DNA of 64,000 bases from Vibrio amylolyticus (GCF_023145695.1 NZ_JAJHVV010000013.1:62001-126000); one strand, 5' to 3'; positions 18,058 to 26,884 are shown, counted from the stretch's first letter. Numbers and translations: made by a program. The notes: generated by a model from the letters alone, not told the origin.

Positions 18058-18759
18058 TTATGCTTGAGTGTCAAGACTAGCTTGATCAACAACAACACCA
18101 GCACCCATAGTGGTAGAGATGCTTACTTTCTTCAGGAAAGTACCTTTCGCTGAAGAAGGCTTTGCTTTCTTAAGTGCAACTAGAAGAGCTTCTAAGTTCT
18201 CTTGAATTTGCGCTGCTTCGAAAGTAGCTTTACCAATAGTAGTGTGGATGATGCCGTTCTTGTCGTTACGGTAACGAACCTGACCAGCTTTAGCGTTTTT
18301 AACTGCTTCAGCAACGTTAGGAGTTACAGTACCAACTTTAGGGTTTGGCATTAGACCGCGTGGACCTAGGATAGTACCTAGTTGACCTACAACGCGCATT
18401 GCATCTGGAGAAGCAACAACAACGTCAAAGTCCATTACGCCTTTTTTAACTTGCTCAGCAAGATCTTCCATACCAACGATGTCTGCGCCAGCTTCTTTAG
18501 CTGCTTCAGCGTTTGCACCTTGAGTGAACACTGCTACGCGGATTTCGCGGCCAGTACCGTGCGGAAGTACAGTTGCACCACGAACGTTCTGATCAGATTT
18601 ACGAGCATCGATGCCAAGGTTTACAGCAACGTCTACAGACTCAACGAATTTAGCCGTTGCTAGTTCTTTAAGAAGAGCTACAGCTTCGTTGATTTCGTAT
18701 TCTTTCGTTACTTCAACTTTTTCACGAATAGTGCGCATGCGCTTAGTTAGTTTTGCCAT
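18058..18759 (-). CDS. rplA: 50S ribosomal protein L1
   Basis: L1 binds 23S rRNA at the E-site stalk and helps release deacylated tRNA. In enterobacteria it also represses translation of the rplK-rplA mRNA. The 233 residues include VDVAVNLGIDARKSDQNVRG and the signature LGPRGLMPNPKVGTVT near 130-145. The gene starts 4 bp after the rplK stop, consistent with translational coupling. The rplJ promoter lies directly behind it. Confidence 0.98.
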   Translation of the reverse strand: MAKLTKRMRTIREKVEVTKEYEINEAVALLKELATAKFVESVDVAVNLGIDARKSDQNVRGATVLPHGTGREIRVAVFTQGANAEAAKEAGADIVGMEDLAEQVKKGVMDFDVVVASPDAMRVVGQLGTILGPRGLMPNPKVGTVTPNVAEAVKNAKAGQVRYRNDKNGIIHTTIGKATFEAAQIQENLEALLVALKKAKPSSAKGTFLKKVSISTTMGAGVVVDQASLDTQA

Positions 18760-18763
18760 GATC

Positions 18764-19192
18764 TTAACCCTCTACCACTAGGCCCATTGAACGAGCAGTG
18801 CCCGCAATAGAACGCTTCATCGCTTCAACGTCAGCACCAGTCATATCAGCAGCTTTAGTTTCTGCGATTTCTTGTACTTGAGCGTCAGTAACCGTACCCA
18901 CTTTTTCAGTGTTAGGACGACCAGAACCAGACTTAACGCCAGCAGCTTTCTTAAGAAGAACAGCAGCAGGTGGAGTCTTTGTGATGAACGTGAAAGAACG
19001 ATCGTTGTAAACAGTGATTACAACTGGAGTCGGTAGACCTTTCTCAACAGATTCTGTTTTTGCGTTAAACGCTTTACAGAATTCCATGATGTTCACGCCG
19101 TGTTGACCTAGAGCAGGACCAACCGGTGGACTTGGGTTTGCCATACCAGCTGCTACTTGCAGTTTGATATAAGCTTCAACTTTCTTAGCCAT
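18764..19192 (-). CDS. rplK: 50S ribosomal protein L11
   Basis: L11 sits at the GTPase-associated centre and is needed for RelA activation. The ATG at 19192 gives MAKKVEAYIKLQVAAG, the universal L11 start, and 142 residues. An in-frame ATG 24 bases earlier would add MNPKLGNI, which is foreign to the family. The Pro-rich N-terminal PSPPVGPALGQHGVNIMEFCK, site of thiopeptide antibiotic contacts, is intact. First gene of the rplK-rplA unit. Confidence 0.97.
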   Translation of the reverse strand: MAKKVEAYIKLQVAAGMANPSPPVGPALGQHGVNIMEFCKAFNAKTESVEKGLPTPVVITVYNDRSFTFITKTPPAAVLLKKAAGVKSGSGRPNTEKVGTVTDAQVQEIAETKAADMTGADVEAMKRSIAGTARSMGLVVEG

Positions 19193-19277
19193 GATATTTC
19201 CTAATTTTGGGTTCAAACGCCAACTTTTCAGTAAGCTCCCCGTTTTTCATAAAAAACTTCTTACAGTAAGACCTGTA

Positions 19278-19312
19278 AAAAGGCGCGAAATTATAAGCAT
19301 AATTCGCGCCTT
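19278..19312 (-). terminator. secE-nusG terminator
   Basis: On the minus strand AAGGCGCGAATTA and TAATTTCGCGCCTT form a near-perfect stem of about 13 bp followed by TTT. It lies roughly 25-60 bases past the nusG stop and overlaps the rplK promoter. Confidence 0.8.
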
Positions 19313-19318
19313 TAACAA
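19290..19318 (-). promoter_or_regulatory. rplK promoter overlapping the nusG terminator
   Basis: On the minus strand TTGTTA (19313-19318), exactly 17 bases, then TATAAT (19290-19295). The spacer and -10 lie in the terminator stem of the preceding unit. The predicted start is near 19283, about 90 bases before the rplK ATG. Confidence 0.75.
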
Positions 19319-19337
19319 GCCTTAAAAAGGTGTTTTT

Positions 19338-19886
19338 TTAATCAAGTTTTTCAACTTGACCAAATTCGAGCTCAACAGGTGTTGCACGACCGAAGATCGA
19401 TACAGACACTTTAATGCGGCTCTTCTCGTAATCTACTTCTTCAACAGTACCGTTGAAGTCAGCAAATGGACCATCATTAACACGAACCACTTCACCTGCT
19501 TCAAACATCGTCTTAGGACGCGGAGCTTCGCTCGCTTTCTCAAGACGGTTCAAAATAGCATCAGCTTCTTTGTCAGTGATCGGTGCCGGACGGTCAGAGG
19601 TACCACCAATGAAGCCCATTACACGAGGGATACTACGTACTAAGTGCCATGATTCATCGTTCATTAGCATCTGAACTAGTACGTAGCCAGGGAAGAATTT
19701 ACGTTCGCTTTTACGACGTTGGCCCGCACGCATCTCAACTACTTCTTCAGTAGGGACCAGTACTTCACCAAACAACTCTTCCATGTTGTGCATTTTAATA
19801 TGTTCGCGTAGAGATTGCGCTACACGACCTTCATAACCTGAAAAGGCTTGAACGACATACCAACGTTTTTTTGGAGCTTCACTCAT
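19338..19886 (-). CDS. nusG: Transcription termination/antitermination factor NusG
   Basis: NusG binds the beta' clamp of elongating polymerase, suppresses pausing and links it to Rho or to ribosomal S10. The 182 residues comprise the NGN domain (about 7-118, with RWYVVQAFSGYE and FPGYVLVQM) and a C-terminal KOW domain (about 130-180, with GEVVRVNDGPFADFNGTV). It follows secE by 12 bp in the usual two-gene unit. Confidence 0.98.
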   Translation of the reverse strand: MSEAPKKRWYVVQAFSGYEGRVAQSLREHIKMHNMEELFGEVLVPTEEVVEMRAGQRRKSERKFFPGYVLVQMLMNDESWHLVRSIPRVMGFIGGTSDRPAPITDKEADAILNRLEKASEAPRPKTMFEAGEVVRVNDGPFADFNGTVEEVDYEKSRIKVSVSIFGRATPVELEFGQVEKLD

Positions 19887-19898
19887 GAATTAAAACCC

Positions 19899-20279
19899 TC
19901 ACACCCCAGTTGCTAATGCAACAAGACGAACCATTATGCCGTCAATGCCCCATAGCACTAGAGCCATTACAATACATACAGCTAATACGATCAATGTGGT
20001 TTGCATAGTCTCTTGGCGTGTAGGCCAGACTACTTTACGAACTTCCATACGGGATTCGCGTGCAAACACAATCGCTGCTTTACCTTTAGTCGTTGTCGCT
20101 GATACGCCAAGTGCAGCGGCGATTAATACAACGACGCCTGCAGCACGGATAACTACAGACATTTCACCATACAGGTAATTACCCACAACAGCTGCGGCTA
20201 GCAAACCAAAAGTGACAATCCACTTAAAGATGTCTGAGCCATTTGAGCTATCAGGAGTTTCAGCATTATTTGCTTTCAT
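19899..20279 (-). CDS. secE: Preprotein translocase subunit SecE
   Basis: Small inner-membrane subunit of the SecYEG channel. The 126 residues show three hydrophobic segments (about 22-40, 45-62 and 94-115), the three-helix form typical of gamma-proteobacteria. The conserved cytoplasmic amphipathic stretch ARESRMEVRKVVWPTRQET at about 74-92 precedes the last helix. Cotranscribed with nusG. Confidence 0.96.
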   Translation of the reverse strand: MKANNAETPDSSNGSDIFKWIVTFGLLAAAVVGNYLYGEMSVVIRAAGVVVLIAAALGVSATTTKGKAAIVFARESRMEVRKVVWPTRQETMQTTLIVLAVCIVMALVLWGIDGIMVRLVALATGV

Positions 20280-20450
20280 AAAACCAACCTGTCATAAGTC
20301 TTAATATAGACGACAATAACCCCGCTGTTGCAGGGCGAAATCCATAACATCAATTAAAAATAAAATTGATGTCTACTCTCGCGGATGAAGAACATTTCTT
20401 CAAACCAAATCCTTTGCTTTACGCCGCATTGTTCGTTATGAGCAACGAGC

Positions 20451-20480
20451 ATAATATCTAGCGAAGAAAAAGGGCATCAA
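20451..20480 (-). promoter_or_regulatory. secE-nusG promoter reaching into the tuf terminator
   Basis: On the minus strand TTGATG (20475-20480), 18 bases, TATTAT (20451-20456). The -35 lies in the loop and 3' arm of the tuf terminator. The leader of about 165 bases before secE contains an AT-rich inverted repeat (ACATCAAT ... ATTGATGT, near 20347-20372). Confidence 0.6.
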
Positions 20481-20494
20481 ATGATGCCCTTTTT
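20465..20494 (-). terminator. tuf terminator
   Basis: On the minus strand AAGGGCATCA-TT-TGATGCCCTT runs into TTTTTC, about 20 bases beyond the tuf stop. Confidence 0.85.
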
Positions 20495-20513
20495 ACTAGT
20501 AGTTAGTCAAATC

Positions 20514-21698
20514 TTAATCAAAGATTTTAGCAACAACACCAGCACCTACTGTACGGCCACCTTCGCGGATTGCGAAACGTAGACCTTCGTCCATTGCGAT
20601 TGGAGCAATTAGCTCAACCGTCATTTGAACGTTGTCACCTGGCATTACCATCTCTACGCCTTCAGGTAGAGTGATGTCGCCTGTTACGTCAGTTGTACGG
20701 AAGTAGAACTGTGGACGGTAACCCTTGAAGAAAGGAGTGTGACGGCCGCCTTCGTCTTTAGAAAGTACGTATACTTCAGACTCAAAACGTGTGTGTGGGT
20801 TGATTGAACCTGGAGCAGCTAGTACTTGACCACGTTCAACGTCTTCACGCTTAGTACCACGTAGAAGTGCACCAACGTTCTCACCAGCACGACCTTCGTC
20901 TAGAAGCTTACGGAACATTTCAACACCAGTACAAGTAGTCGTTGTTGTATCTTTGATACCAACGATTTCTACTTCGTTACCTACGTTTAGGATACCGCGC
21001 TCGATACGACCAGTTACAACTGTACCACGACCTTGGATTGAGAATACGTCTTCAATCGGTAGTAGGAACGGTTGGTCTACTGCACGCTCTGGCTCAGGAA
21101 TGTAAGAATCTAGTGCTTCTGCAAGCTCTACGATCTTGTCTTCCCACTGCTTTTCGCCGTTTAGTGCACCAAGAGCTGAACCTTGGATTACTGGAAGATC
21201 ATCACCTGGGAATTCGTACTCAGAAAGAAGTTCACGAACTTCCATCTCAACTAGCTCTAGAAGCTCTTCATCATCTACCATGTCACATTTGTTCATGAAT
21301 ACGATGATGTAAGGGATACCAACTTGACGACCAAGTAGGATGTGCTCACGAGTTTGAGGCATTGGGCCGTCAGTCGCAGCAACAACTAGGATACCGCCGT
21401 CCATTTGTGCAGCACCAGTGATCATGTTTTTAACATAATCCGCGTGTCCTGGACAATCTACGTGTGCGTAGTGACGTGCTGGAGTGTCGTACTCAACGTG
21501 TGAAGTTGCGATTGTGATACCGCGCTCACGCTCTTCTGGAGCGTTATCGATAGAAGCGAAATCTTTAGCAACACCGCCGTATACTTTTGCAAGAGTAGTA
21601 CAGATAGCAGCAGTTAGAGTTGTTTTACCGTGGTCAACGTGGCCGATAGTACCAACGTTTACGTGCGGTTTCGTACGTTCAAATTTTTCTTTAGACAT
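20514..21698 (-). CDS. tuf: Elongation factor Tu
   Basis: The GTPase that delivers aminoacyl-tRNA to the ribosome. The ATG at 21698 gives the family start MSKEKFERTKPHVNVGTIGHV and 394 residues. An in-frame ATG 51 bases upstream is rejected because it would add a non-conserved tail. G-motifs are present: GHVDHGKT, DCPGHADY, NKCDMVD and GSALGAL. It is the last gene of the tRNA-Thr/Tyr/Gly/Thr-tuf unit, the tufB locus of E. coli. A second copy (tufA) would be expected in the str operon, outside this window. Confidence 0.98.
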   Translation of the reverse strand: MSKEKFERTKPHVNVGTIGHVDHGKTTLTAAICTTLAKVYGGVAKDFASIDNAPEERERGITIATSHVEYDTPARHYAHVDCPGHADYVKNMITGAAQMDGGILVVAATDGPMPQTREHILLGRQVGIPYIIVFMNKCDMVDDEELLELVEMEVRELLSEYEFPGDDLPVIQGSALGALNGEKQWEDKIVELAEALDSYIPEPERAVDQPFLLPIEDVFSIQGRGTVVTGRIERGILNVGNEVEIVGIKDTTTTTCTGVEMFRKLLDEGRAGENVGALLRGTKREDVERGQVLAAPGSINPHTRFESEVYVLSKDEGGRHTPFFKGYRPQFYFRTTDVTGDITLPEGVEMVMPGDNVQMTVELIAPIAMDEGLRFAIREGGRTVGAGVVAKIFD

Positions 21699-21832
21699 TG
21701 TGTGTCCCTCTAGGTACAGATTTAAGTGGCTTGATGACCACGTAACCAAAACAAATTGGTAATAAACTTATTCTTAGAACTAAACGTAGTTTAGTTAAAA
21801 GGAAGTATCAAAAGGAAATAACGCTTAAGAGC

Positions 21833-21908
21833 TGGTGCTGATACCCAGATTTGAACTGGGGACCTCACCCTTACCAAGGGTGCGCTCTACCGACTGAGCT
21901 ATATCAGC
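21833..21908 (-). tRNA. thrT: tRNA-Thr (anticodon GGT)
   Basis: A 76-base cloverleaf including an encoded CCA. The acceptor pairs GCTGATA with TATCAGC, and the anticodon loop is CTTGGTAA. It is the last tRNA before tuf, at the position of E. coli thrT. Confidence 0.97.
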
Positions 21909-21920
21909 AACAAAAAGAGC

Positions 21921-21995
<75 letters not shown>

Positions 21996-22030
21996 AACAT
22001 AATAACTCAGGTGCTATTTTCTTTAGAATA

Positions 22031-22115
<85 letters not shown>

Positions 22116-22171
22116 AAATTTTCAATCCATTCAAACTATAAATGCTTCAATTGACATGAAACTGGAAAGAA

Positions 22172-22247
<76 letters not shown>

Positions 22248-22260
22248 ATAAGTGGTGCGC

Positions 22261-22289
22261 ATTCTATTGAATGATATTCGACCTTGCAA
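22261..22289 (-). promoter_or_regulatory. Promoter of the tRNA-tuf operon
   Basis: On the minus strand TTGCAA (22284-22289), 17 bases, TAGAAT (22261-22266), then a GCGC discriminator as in stringently controlled stable-RNA promoters. Upstream lies an A/T tract (about 22295-22320) that could act as an UP element. Confidence 0.75.
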
Positions 22290-22456
22290 TAGTAAATTTA
22301 AAAAAAAACCGTTTTTTTACCTGATTGAAATTAATTGTCGTTTTTTCATTCAAGTTTGCGTTTTTTGGGGTCTTAAACATCTTTACACTTTGCAATATTT
22401 TACGCTTGTTGTATGTTCGCATTTCCATATCGTTATTAAATTGTTAGTGAGCCAAT

Positions 22457-23380
22457 ATGAGTCCTTATATAACTTTTGATCGTGCAAAATGGGCAGAGCT
22501 TCGTAACTCTGTGCCTATGACACTGTCAGAGTCTGATATTCAAGAGCTTAGAGGGGTTAACGAGCATTTATCTATGGAAGAAGCGGTCGATATTTACCTC
22601 CCTCTTAGTCGACTACTTAACTTGTACATCGAAGCTCGCCAGAGTCGCAATTCAGTATTACATCAATTTCTCAGTAACGATGAGACACCACCACCTTTCA
22701 TTATCGGTATAGCTGGTAGTGTCGCGGTTGGGAAAAGCACCACCGCTCGTATTATCCGTACCCTACTCTCGCGTTGGGAAAACCACCCGAAGGTTGAACT
22801 GGTCACAACAGATGGTTTTTTGTTTTCTAAAACTGAACTTGATAAACGCGGCATCATGCACCGTAAAGGGTTCCCTGAATCCTACGATACAAAACGACTG
22901 GTTCAATTCCTTACTGATGTAAAAGCAGGCGTAGCTAACGTTCAAGTGCCCGTTTATTCACACATCACCTACGACATCACTGACGAAGTAAAGCTTATTG
23001 ATAAGCCTGATGTAGTGATCATTGAAGGGCTCAATGTCCTACAAAGTGGTCAAGACTACCCGAATAAACCCGTTAGTACCTTTATCTCTGACTTTCTTGA
23101 TTTCTCTATTTATGTGGATGCAGAGAGTAAGGTGATTGAGAAATGGTATGTCGAACGATTTTTGGAGTTTCGCCAAGGAGCATTTAAAAAGCCGGGATCT
23201 TACTTTAGTCACTACACTCTGCTGAGTGAGTCTCAAGCAAAAGAGAAAGCGAAAGGCATTTGGCAGTCGATTAATGGACAAAACCTAAAAGAGAATATAT
23301 TGCCGACTAAACATCGAGCTCAACTGATTTTAAAGAAAGGTCAAGATCATGCTGTTGAAGAGGTGCTATTACGCAAATAG
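22457..23380 (+). CDS. coaA: Pantothenate kinase type I
   Basis: Phosphorylates pantothenate, the first and rate-limiting step of coenzyme A synthesis, and is usually feedback-inhibited by CoA. The 307 residues carry the P-loop GSVAVGKST at 87-95, the TTDGFL motif, KKGFPESYD-like MHRKGFPESYD and the C-terminal HAVEEVLLRK. It is divergent from the tRNA-tuf operon and convergent with the DUF805 gene. A hairpin (GGCTCG/CGAGCC, 23428-23449) lies 47 bp after the stop but lacks a T run. Confidence 0.96.
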   Translation: MSPYITFDRAKWAELRNSVPMTLSESDIQELRGVNEHLSMEEAVDIYLPLSRLLNLYIEARQSRNSVLHQFLSNDETPPPFIIGIAGSVAVGKSTTARIIRTLLSRWENHPKVELVTTDGFLFSKTELDKRGIMHRKGFPESYDTKRLVQFLTDVKAGVANVQVPVYSHITYDITDEVKLIDKPDVVIIEGLNVLQSGQDYPNKPVSTFISDFLDFSIYVDAESKVIEKWYVERFLEFRQGAFKKPGSYFSHYTLLSESQAKEKAKGIWQSINGQNLKENILPTKHRAQLILKKGQDHAVEEVLLRK

Positions 23381-23458
23381 TCGTTTGAAGAGAGTAACGA
23401 ATTAGGTGTTATAGGCAATTTTCATGTGGCTCGAACGGAAGCCCGAGCCTTATAACGA

Positions 23459-23884
23459 TTACTTTATCTCATCGCCATACTGATTCGATGTCACTTCCCC
23501 TTTCATAAAGCCGCACTCCACTAAAATCCAGGTTCCACAAATAAGCGCTGCGACAGAGATTAACATCTCTATGGTTGATGTCTGAGCGAGGCCCGTAGGG
23601 TCGCCAGCCGGTACCGCCATTCGACCAAAAACAAGGGGAACATTGAGTAGTAACCACCAGCTTGATTTTCCTCGGTCATGCCAGCGCTTTGCCGTTATAG
23701 CTAAATCTGGAACCAAAACGATCAATAAAAATACCGGTAAGATAATATGTGCCATCGCTGGAAAAAGCACGTTAGCCCCAGCAGCAAACCCAACAATTAC
23801 TGCGTAGTAAAGTGCATTCCAAATCCAATACGTTTTTCTGCCTACACGTCCTTCAAATGAGAACAACAGCTGTTTTATCGACAT
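23459..23884 (-). CDS. DUF805-family inner-membrane protein
   Basis: A 141-residue protein with the DUF805 pattern: an N-terminal FSFEGRVGRKTYWIW-type motif (here LLFSFEGRVGRKTYWIWNAL), several hydrophobic segments and a loop with ITAKRWHDRGKSSWW. Four membrane helices are likely. The family function is unknown; E. coli homologues are YhaH/YhaI. It is followed upstream, 52 bp away, by the gene for a 5-carboxymethyl-2-hydroxymuconate isomerase homologue on the same strand, so the two may share a transcript, though no functional link is obvious. Confidence 0.85.
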   Translation of the reverse strand: MSIKQLLFSFEGRVGRKTYWIWNALYYAVIVGFAAGANVLFPAMAHIILPVFLLIVLVPDLAITAKRWHDRGKSSWWLLLNVPLVFGRMAVPAGDPTGLAQTSTIEMLISVAALICGTWILVECGFMKGEVTSNQYGDEIK

Positions 23885-23936
23885 CTTTTTACCCTAAAAG
23901 TCACTGACTAAAAATAATACTAAAATTTCACCGAAC

Positions 23937-24287
23937 TTATCGGTTTTGCACCTTCTGGAAACAAGCCTTGTCCATATCTCGAATATTCACGGTTAGGCTT
24001 CTCACATCGCTGGCTTGCTCTTGCAGAACCGTCATTAATTGGCGCGATAGCTCTCTTTTTTGCTCTTCCGTTCGCCCATCCAACAACTCAAAACTAATGT
24101 GAATAAAGTCGACGGTGTCACCTTGTTCACCAACAAGCCAGTGATGGTACCTTAATGCACGAGATTTTACCGAATCAGTGTCAAATAGGCAGCTCTTTAG
24201 TGCTACATCATGCAGATCTTCCAGCAGCCCCTGTACGTTTATGCGTTGGTCGACCGAGTTTGAGTATTCCATAACAAGATTTGGCAC
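23937..24287 (-). CDS. 5-carboxymethyl-2-hydroxymuconate delta-isomerase family protein
   Basis: The 116-residue protein has the small tautomerase-like fold of CHMI (HpaF) enzymes: Pro2 after the initiator Met, MEYSNSVDQRINVQGLLEDLH, and RYHHWLVGEQGDTVDFIHISFELLDGR. The family acts in homoprotocatechuate degradation, but no other gene of that pathway is in the window, so its substrate may differ. Pro2 suggests catalytic competence. It is divergent from tpiA. Confidence 0.85.
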   Translation of the reverse strand: MPNLVMEYSNSVDQRINVQGLLEDLHDVALKSCLFDTDSVKSRALRYHHWLVGEQGDTVDFIHISFELLDGRTEEQKRELSRQLMTVLQEQASDVRSLTVNIRDMDKACFQKVQNR

Positions 24288-24433
24288 TGCTTCTCCTTTT
24301 GATCTATCAATAAGATCGTTATTTGCACGCTAAATTCTCAACACTAATACCAATTAACTCAGCAAATTCCGAGTAAGACGCTATCATTCTGTCTATTAGA
24401 TCACTTAACAAGAACTCGCATCATTAAATAAAC

Positions 24434-24451
24434 TCATGACCCGAGTCATGA
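24434..24451. promoter_or_regulatory. Inverted repeat upstream of tpiA
   Basis: TCATGAC-CCGA-GTCATGA has perfect 7-base arms, about 90 bases upstream of the tpiA ATG in the divergent spacer. It could be an operator or simply a hairpin; no known regulator is recognised. Confidence 0.3.
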
Positions 24452-24541
24452 TTTGCTGATATTAATCTGTTATATTCTTACGCAATCACGTTTATTTTTT
24501 ACAGCAATTTGCTTTTTACATTCAAAAATGGAGATATTCCT

Positions 24542-25312
24542 ATGCGTCATCCTGTAGTTATGGGTAACTGGAAACTGAACGGCAGCAAAGAAATGGTTGT
24601 AGACCTACTAAACGGTCTTAACGCTGAACTTGAAGGCGTAACTGGCGTAGACGTAGCCGTTGCTCCACCAGCTCTTTTCGTTGACCTTGCTGAGCGTACG
24701 CTTACTGAAGCAGGCAGCGCAATCATCCTAGGTGCTCAAAACACGGACCTAAACAACAGCGGTGCATTCACTGGCGACATGTCTCCAGCAATGCTGAAAG
24801 AGTTCGGTGCTTCTCACATCATTATCGGTCACTCTGAGCGTCGTGAATACCACGCTGAGTCTGACGAGTTCGTTGCTAAAAAATTCGCATTCCTAAAAGA
24901 AAATGGTCTAACTCCAGTTTTCTGTATCGGTGAATCTGAAGCTCAAAACGAAGCTGGCGAAACTGAAGCAGTATGTGCACGTCAAATCGACGCTGTAATC
25001 AATACTTCAGGTGTTGAAGCTCTTGAAGGCGCTATCATCGCTTACGAACCAATCTGGGCTATCGGTACTGGTAAAGCAGCAACAGCTGAAGATGCACAAC
25101 GCATCCACGCATCTATCCGTGCTCACATCGCTAAGAAATCTGCAGACGTAGCAAGCAAAGTTGTTATTCAATACGGCGGTTCTGTTAAGCCAGAAAATGC
25201 AGCTTCTTACTTCGCACAACCAGACATCGATGGTGCTCTAGTTGGCGGCGCAGCTCTTGACGCGAAAAGCTTTGCAGCTATCGCTAAAGCAGCAGCTGAA
25301 GCAAAAGCTTAA
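24542..25312 (+). CDS. tpiA: Triosephosphate isomerase
   Basis: Interconverts dihydroxyacetone phosphate and glyceraldehyde-3-phosphate. The ATG at 24542 gives MRHPVVMGNWKLNGSK and 256 residues. The ATG 33 bases earlier is rejected: GGAGAT before 24542 is the ribosome-binding site and the extra residues are not conserved. Catalytic residues are Lys11 region (NWKLNG), His97 (IIGHSERR) and Glu169 (AYEPIWAIGTG). Codon use is that of a highly expressed gene. A terminator follows. Confidence 0.97.
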   Translation: MRHPVVMGNWKLNGSKEMVVDLLNGLNAELEGVTGVDVAVAPPALFVDLAERTLTEAGSAIILGAQNTDLNNSGAFTGDMSPAMLKEFGASHIIIGHSERREYHAESDEFVAKKFAFLKENGLTPVFCIGESEAQNEAGETEAVCARQIDAVINTSGVEALEGAIIAYEPIWAIGTGKAATAEDAQRIHASIRAHIAKKSADVASKVVIQYGGSVKPENAASYFAQPDIDGALVGGAALDAKSFAAIAKAAAEAKA

Positions 25313-25337
25313 TTAGTGACTCTATCTAATTAGTGAT

Positions 25338-25364
25338 AAGGGCCTGCTTTGCGGGTCCCTTTTT
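25338..25364 (+). terminator. tpiA terminator
   Basis: AAGGG-CCTGC ... GCGGG-TCCCTT with a short loop is followed by TTTTT, 25 bases after the tpiA stop. Confidence 0.7.
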
Positions 25365-25460
25365 AGTGCCTCTCTGCCAATTGATTCTTCCTATCACTAC
25401 ACATTCCCAATGCTCCTTTAATCTTGTATCCTAGCGTTTTGAAAATAAAGCGTACGGACA

Positions 25461-26795
25461 ATGCACGATAAACACGGACTTTTAACTTCCCCGATTCCGG
25501 ATGTGCTGCGTCAAATGACCATTCCTATGACATTTGGAATGATCGCGATTTTAATGTTTAACGTAGTTGATACGTTTTTCATTTCTCTTCTAGGAACCGA
25601 TGCGCTTGCCGCCATCAGCTTTACCTTCCCTGTCACGTTCGCCATCAACTGTATTACGATGGGTATCGGTATCGGTATTTCTACTAACCTTGCCCGATTA
25701 TTAGGAAAAGGGAGTTCAAAACAAGCCGCCTACTTCTCCACTCATGGGTTATTGTTAGCGCTGCTGCTTGTCTCGTTCGCATCAGTAATTGGCTTTTTTA
25801 GTATCGACTTCGTGTTTTCAAGACTCGGTGCTGAGCATCACCTTCTACCATTAATCAACGAATACATGTCGATTTGGTATTTCGCCATTCCCCTGTTAGT
25901 GATCCCTATGGCTGGAAATAGCGCTATTCGTGCAACGGGTGACACAAAAACGCCAGCAAAAATCATGATGCTAGCCGGGCTTATTAATGGCATTTTGGAC
26001 CCATTACTTATCTTTGGCATTGGGCCATTTCCAGAACTTGGTATGCAAGGGGCTGCCATCTCTAGTGGCTTAAGCTGGCTTGGCGCTTTATTCGGTTCTC
26101 TCTATGTTCTCATTAGGCGCGAAAAGTTACTCGCGATGCCAAACTTATCGACTCTATACCAAGACTGGAAGCAAATATTAAAAATTGGTACTCCAGCGGC
26201 ACTCTCTAACGCGATGGTGCCACTCGCAGGCGCGGTATTAATGATGTTGCTTGCCTCACATGGAACCATCGCCGTTGCCGCCTTTGGTGCCGCTCAGCGG
26301 ATCGAGTCTTTATTGATTTTAGTTCTCATGGCACTCACGTCAGCTCTAACGCCTTTTATGGCGCAAAACTTAGGTGCGAATAACTGCCAGCGCAGCTTTT
26401 CTGGCCTGTTCATTAGTATGCGCTTTGCTATCGTTTTTCAGTTGCTTATTTTCGCTATGATGGTGCCTTTAAGTATTCCTCTTGCTCGTCTTTTCTCGCA
26501 GGAACCCTCAGTACGAGACCTCTTATGGCACTATCTGTTGGTTGTTCCTTTTAGTTATGGCTTTCAAGGCGTATCAATGATGCTCATCGCAGGGTTAAAC
26601 GCACTGCATAAACCAATGAGAGCATTTCAGTGGAGTATTATGCGGCTATTTCTACTCATCCTGCCTATCGCTTGGGTTGGGAGCACTTGGTATGGTGTGG
26701 AAGGGTTATTTATAGGCATCGCTATTGGTAACATTCTTGGAGGTATCTTTAGCTACCTTTATGCCGTTAAGTTGCGCCGCTACTATTGTTGTTGA
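25461..26795 (+). CDS. MATE-family multidrug/cation antiporter
   Basis: A 444-residue inner-membrane protein with about 12 hydrophobic helices and the internal two-fold MATE pattern (GTDALAAISFTFPV in the first half, AAFGAAQRIESLLI in the second). PVTFAINCITMGIGIGIS and AIRATGDTKTP match the family. MATE pumps expel cationic compounds in exchange for Na+ or H+. Vibrios have many; this one cannot be named or given a substrate. It is a single gene converging with rraA. Confidence 0.88.
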   Translation: MHDKHGLLTSPIPDVLRQMTIPMTFGMIAILMFNVVDTFFISLLGTDALAAISFTFPVTFAINCITMGIGIGISTNLARLLGKGSSKQAAYFSTHGLLLALLLVSFASVIGFFSIDFVFSRLGAEHHLLPLINEYMSIWYFAIPLLVIPMAGNSAIRATGDTKTPAKIMMLAGLINGILDPLLIFGIGPFPELGMQGAAISSGLSWLGALFGSLYVLIRREKLLAMPNLSTLYQDWKQILKIGTPAALSNAMVPLAGAVLMMLLASHGTIAVAAFGAAQRIESLLILVLMALTSALTPFMAQNLGANNCQRSFSGLFISMRFAIVFQLLIFAMMVPLSIPLARLFSQEPSVRDLLWHYLLVVPFSYGFQGVSMMLIAGLNALHKPMRAFQWSIMRLFLLILPIAWVGSTWYGVEGLFIGIAIGNILGGIFSYLYAVKLRRYYCC

Positions 26796-26854
26796 TGAAT
26801 CAGTTAAACATCATAAATAGAATGGCCTTGCCGTTAAAAATACAGCTCTGCCAA

Positions 26855-26884
26855 TAAAAAAGCCGACACACTTGGTATCGGCTC
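26855..26884 (-). terminator. menA-rraA terminator
   Basis: On the minus strand AGCCGATAC-loop-GTGTCGGCT is followed by TTTTTT, about 20 bases past the rraA stop. Confidence 0.75.

Noticed and set aside
22252..22479. 75-residue frame in the tRNA-coaA spacer
   Set aside because: Translates an AT-rich promoter region into Phe/Lys-rich low-complexity sequence and overlaps the coaA start.
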